Origin: Actinoplanes subtropicus
Lineage (GTDB): Bacteria; Actinomycetota; Actinomycetes; Mycobacteriales; Micromonosporaceae
NCBI RefSeq assembly: GCF_000721705.1
Contig: NZ_JOJL01000006.1
Span: forward strand, 175,120-239,119
Length of the DNA: 64,000 nucleotides
Direction: 5' to 3'
The translations under genes and the position numbers were made by a program. Positions 61,332 to 64,000 of the stretch are shown one piece after another (position 1 is the stretch's first letter; each line of letters begins with the position of its first letter). Under the pieces are notes generated by a model that was not told the origin of the DNA, made no database searches, and worked only from the letters and a program-made list of their open reading frames with translations.

Positions 61332-62183
61332 TCAGACCAGGCCGCTGATCGCGGCAACCTCCGCCGGGGTCAGCTCCAGCTCGGCGGCGGCGACGTTCTC
61401 CTCCAGGTGGCTGACCGAGCCGGTGCCCGGGATCGGCAGGATCGACGGCGAGCGGGCCAGAAGCCAGGCCAGGACGATTTGGTACGCCGTGACGCCGCGC
61501 TTCTCGGCGGCCTGCTGCACCGCCGGGTTCCCATCGAGGTTGGAGATCGGCGCCCACGGCAGGAACACGATCCGTTCCTGCTCGCACAGGTCGACCAGCG
61601 ACTCGGAGTGGCGGTCGTCGACGTTGTAGCGGTTCTGGATCGACACGATCGGGGTGATCCGCTGGGCGGCCCGCAGCTGCTCCTCGCTGAAGTTGGAGAC
61701 GCCGATGTGCCGGATCTTGCCCTGCGCCTTGGCCTCGGCCAGCGCGCCGATCGAATCCGCCAGCGGCACCTTCGGGTCGGGCCGGTGGAACTGGTAGAGC
61801 GGGATCTGCTCGAGCTTGAGCTTGCGCAGGCTGCCGTCGAGGGCGGCGCGCAGGTGCTCGGGCCGGCCGTCCGGCGGCCACGGGCCCCGGCCGTGCCGCA
61901 GCAGGCCGCCCTTGGTGGCGATGACCAGGTCCTCCGGGTACGGGTGCAGCGCCTCGGCGATCAGGATCTCGCTGACATCCGGCCCGTACGAGTCGGCGGT
62001 GTCGATGAAGTTGACCCCGAGCTCGACCGCCCGGCGCAGGACCCGCTTGGCCTCCTCCCGGTCCTTGGGCTCGCCCAGGATGTACTCCCCGGTGATCCGC
62101 ATCGCGCCGAACCCGAGACGGTTGACGGTCAGGTCGCCCCCGACGTCGATGGTGCCCGCGGCGGCCGCTTGTGGTGTGCTCAA
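61332..62183 (-). CDS. Aldo/keto reductase
   Basis: A 283-residue AKR barrel. The active-site tetrad is seen as Asp and Tyr in FIDTADSYGPDVSE, Lys in VIATKGGLLR and His in YQFHRPDP. PIVSIQNRYNVDD and the NADPH-binding ILPIPGTGSVSHLEENV follow. It reduces aldehydes or ketones with NADPH. Monocistronic on the minus strand; no gene in the vicinity gives the substrate. Confidence 0.92.
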   Translation of the reverse strand: MSTPQAAAAGTIDVGGDLTVNRLGFGAMRITGEYILGEPKDREEAKRVLRRAVELGVNFIDTADSYGPDVSEILIAEALHPYPEDLVIATKGGLLRHGRGPWPPDGRPEHLRAALDGSLRKLKLEQIPLYQFHRPDPKVPLADSIGALAEAKAQGKIRHIGVSNFSEEQLRAAQRITPIVSIQNRYNVDDRHSESLVDLCEQERIVFLPWAPISNLDGNPAVQQAAEKRGVTAYQIVLAWLLARSPSILPIPGTGSVSHLEENVAAAELELTPAEVAAISGLV

Positions 62184-62225
62184 CGTTCCGGCTCCTCTGC
62201 TTCGCTGTGTGCACTCACCACGAAC

Positions 62226-62765
62226 CTACGCCGGGTCGAGCCGGCGCAGCCCGCGCCGGTAGCGATCGGCCGCCGCCACGTACTCGGCGACGGCGTAATC
62301 GACCATGGCCTTGAGCCGGGCCGGGTCGGCGGCCCGCGCGCGGGCGGGCACGCCCAGCGCGAGGTGCTCGGCCGGGATCTCCGCGTCCTCCGGCACCAGC
62401 GCGGCCGCCCCCACCACCGCGCCGCCGCGGACGACGGCCCGGTTGAGGACGACCGCGCCGGAGCCGATCAGGCAGCGGTCCTCGACGACGCAGCCCTCCA
62501 GGTGCACCCGGTGCCCGACCACGCAGTCGGCGCCGACCACCGTCGGCCACTCCTCGGTGGTGTGCAGGACCGTGCCGTCCTGGATCGAGGTGCGGGCACC
62601 GATCTCGATCCGGCCGAAGTCGCCGCGCAGGACCGCGCCCGGCCAGATCGACGCCTGCGGTCCGACGGTCACCGCGCCGATGACGACGGCGTCCGGGTGG
62701 ACGTAGGCCGACGGGTCGATCTTGGGCTCGTGGCCCTCGAAGGCGTACAGCGGCACGGAGGTCAC
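62226..62765 (-). CDS. Gamma-carbonic anhydrase-like hexapeptide-repeat protein
   Basis: A 179-residue left-handed beta-helix protein starting with GTG 62765. VIGAVTVGPQASIWPGAVLR and the turns after it are the repeats. The three zinc His of gamma-CA/PaaY/CaiE-type enzymes are present: TVLHTT, and two in VGHRVHLEGC. A C-terminal helix (LKAMVDYAVAEYVAAADRYR) follows. It overlaps the amidohydrolase stop (GTGA). In PaaY-type operons this protein acts as thioesterase or CoA-pathway accessory; here CoA ligase and amidohydrolase are upstream, which supports such a role. Confidence 0.85.
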   Translation of the reverse strand: MTSVPLYAFEGHEPKIDPSAYVHPDAVVIGAVTVGPQASIWPGAVLRGDFGRIEIGARTSIQDGTVLHTTEEWPTVVGADCVVGHRVHLEGCVVEDRCLIGSGAVVLNRAVVRGGAVVGAAALVPEDAEIPAEHLALGVPARARAADPARLKAMVDYAVAEYVAAADRYRRGLRRLDPA

Positions 62766-63613
62766 TCCAGTCCGAGGTAGAGGCGGCGGGCGTTGCCGCC
62801 GAGCACGAGCGGGGCGATGCCGGCCGGCACGAGACCGGCCACGGCCCGGGCGTTGGTGTCGATGCCCGGCACCCCCGGCCAGTCGGTGCCGTAGATCCAG
62901 CGGCGGGCCAGCCGGCCGAGGTCGAACCGAGCGTAGTACTCGGGCAGCCGCTTGGGCGGCAGCCCGGACAGCTCGATCCACACCGTGTCGTAGGTGAGCG
63001 CCAGGAAGGCGGCCGCGTCGTACCACCAGCCGCGGCCGCCGTGCGCGAGGATCACGTTCAGGCCCGGGAACGTGCGGATCACCGGCAGCAGGTACTGCGG
63101 GTCGGCGTTCTCGTTGGCCGAGCCCGGGAAGGTGCTCGTCCCGCAGTGCACGACCAGCGGCGCCCCGCGCTCCTCGAGCAGGTGATAGGCGGGGTAGAGC
63201 GCGGCGTCGTCGCAGCGGAAGCCGCCGTGCACCGGGTGCAGCTTCAGCCCGGCCGCGCCGAGGTCGAGCTGGCGGCGCAGCTCGTCGGCGATCGGGAAGT
63301 GCAGGTGCGGGTTGACGTTGGCCATCGGCCGGAACCGCGCCGGGTTGTGCTCGACGATCGGCAGCAGGTCCTCGAACCGCTGGATCCCGGTCGCCTTGGG
63401 GCTGTACTCGCAGAACAGCACGGCCTGGTCCACGCCCTGGGCGGCGAACAGCTCGTCCAGGCGGGCCGGCCGCGGGGTGCCGTCGGCGGCCCAGACGTCG
63501 TCGAGCTGCTCCGCGGAGCCGAACCGGCGGGCCCATTCGCGCCAGGCCGGCTTGACCGTGTCGAGCAGCGGCACGTGGACGTGCGCGTCCACCAGCGGCA
63601 TTCCGTCGATCAC
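62762..63613 (-). CDS. Amidohydrolase-family metal-dependent hydrolase/decarboxylase
   Basis: A 283-residue TIM-barrel protein. GTG 63613 was chosen because VIDGMPLVDAHVHVP starts the family (HxH metal motif in DAHVHV). LKLHPVHGGF, VVHCGTSTFPG, ILAHGGRGWW and YGTDWPG carry the other metal and catalytic residues. The pattern matches the aminocarboxymuconate-semialdehyde decarboxylase-like amidohydrolase_2 subgroup. It is translationally coupled both to the CoA ligase and to the gamma-CA-like gene. It could hydrolyse or decarboxylate an aromatic or alicyclic acid; substrate unknown. Confidence 0.85.
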   Translation of the reverse strand: MIDGMPLVDAHVHVPLLDTVKPAWREWARRFGSAEQLDDVWAADGTPRPARLDELFAAQGVDQAVLFCEYSPKATGIQRFEDLLPIVEHNPARFRPMANVNPHLHFPIADELRRQLDLGAAGLKLHPVHGGFRCDDAALYPAYHLLEERGAPLVVHCGTSTFPGSANENADPQYLLPVIRTFPGLNVILAHGGRGWWYDAAAFLALTYDTVWIELSGLPPKRLPEYYARFDLGRLARRWIYGTDWPGVPGIDTNARAVAGLVPAGIAPLVLGGNARRLYLGLE

Positions 63614-64000
63614 GAGGCGAGCCTCGCGACCAGCTCCCGGACCCGGTAGCGCTGCATCTTGCCGGTCGCCGTCTTCGGCAGCTCGTCGACGAAGATGACG
63701 TGCCGGGGCCGCTTGAACGCCGCGAGGCCGTCGCGGCACCAGCGAATCAGGTCCTCCTCGGTCACGGCCGAGCCTTCAAAAGAGCGCAGCACCACCGCGG
63801 CGACCGGCTTGTCGATGCCGTCCTCGTCCGGCAGGCCGACCACGGCCGTCTCGGCCACCGCCGGGTGCTCCAGCAGCCGGGCCTCCACCTCGGCCGGCGA
63901 CACCCAGATGCCGCCCGCCTTGAGCAGGTCGTTGCTGCGGCCCAGGCAGGTGTAGTGGCCGGTCGGGGTGCGGATATAGGTGTCGCCGGTGCTGAGCCAC
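63610..64000 (-). CDS. AMP-dependent acyl-CoA ligase, C-terminal part (5' end outside window)
   Basis: The frame is open to the window end. It shows WLSTGDTY (the Gly/Asp that bind ATP ribose), LGRSNDLLKAGGIWVSPAEV (hinge) and the catalytic lysine in LPKTATGKMQRYRVREL. This is the C-terminal domain of an adenylate-forming CoA ligase of the benzoate/aryl type. Its stop overlaps the amidohydrolase start (GTGA), and it is the first visible gene of a three-gene operon. Confidence 0.88.
   Translation of the reverse strand, partial: WLSTGDTYIRTPTGHYTCLGRSNDLLKAGGIWVSPAEVEARLLEHPAVAETAVVGLPDEDGIDKPVAAVVLRSFEGSAVTEEDLIRWCRDGLAAFKRPRHVIFVDELPKTATGKMQRYRVRELVARLAS

Overview
High-GC DNA from an actinomycete, most likely Micromonosporaceae (Actinoplanes-like). 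The evidence is the very high GC with G/C at third codon positions, GTG/TTG starts with ATGA/GTGA stop-start overlaps, two F420-type LLM oxidoreductases, an EspC/WXG100-type (ESX-like) cassette, a LytR-CpsA-Psr protein, Tat-exported enzymes and a secreted polysaccharide-degrading repertoire. No tRNA, rRNA, CRISPR array, complete insertion sequence or prophage was seen. Everything is read by eye; family names come from motif recognition, not searches.

Layout. 1-3.4 kb: end of a GH18 chitinase, then remnants of a sugar-acid locus (a FadR-type regulator fused to the back half of a KDPG aldolase, and two overlapping SDRs) and a frameshifted DUF402 gene. 3.5-7.3 kb: a Tat-exported bicovalent-FAD oxidase, a MOSC-FNR-[2Fe-2S] fusion and a lipoprotein. 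7.3-11.8 kb: a probable nucleoside-scavenging locus, with a cytidine-deaminase-like enzyme divergent from an operon of nucleoside hydrolase, Tat/lipobox binding protein and two CUT1 permeases. Paired TGAAT-N4-ATTCA palindromes flank its promoter. 11.9-19.5 kb: two membrane proteins (one an esterase), a repeat-filled gap, a PMT-like glycosyltransferase, a secreted S15 peptidase, and an enoyl-CoA hydratase convergent with a universal stress protein across a 43-bp tandem repeat.

19.5-30.3 kb: PadR regulator with membrane hydrolase; class IV aminotransferase facing an AsnB/sulfotransferase-like operon; a two-component system; an unusual RecQ; LtrA. 30.3-37.3 kb: a tight operon YbaB/EbfC - EspC-like - WXG-like - F420 oxidoreductase, a metallophosphoesterase remnant, MsrA, an LCP protein, and a GGDEF-EAL protein. 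37.4-44.1 kb: a 1663-residue secreted protein with two GH43 modules behind a LacI-type operator, a GH18 chitinase with its own palindromes, and a small exported protein.

44.1-50.4 kb is a decaying stretch. It holds remnants of an alpha/beta hydrolase and an FAD oxidase, and broken metF, folD and an aminomethyltransferase/O-demethylase-like gene, interspersed with intact genes (quinone oxidoreductase, XRE regulator, DMT permease, slipin). 50.4-64 kb: a Pro-rich repeat protein, HAD phosphatase with APC permease, dodecin, an ECF sigma factor with SnoaL-like tail, an F420 oxidoreductase, a phospholipase D-like protein, an FtsX-like permease without a visible ATPase, a diguanylate cyclase, an aldo/keto reductase, and a translationally coupled acyl-CoA-ligase / amidohydrolase / gamma-carbonic-anhydrase-like operon running off the window.
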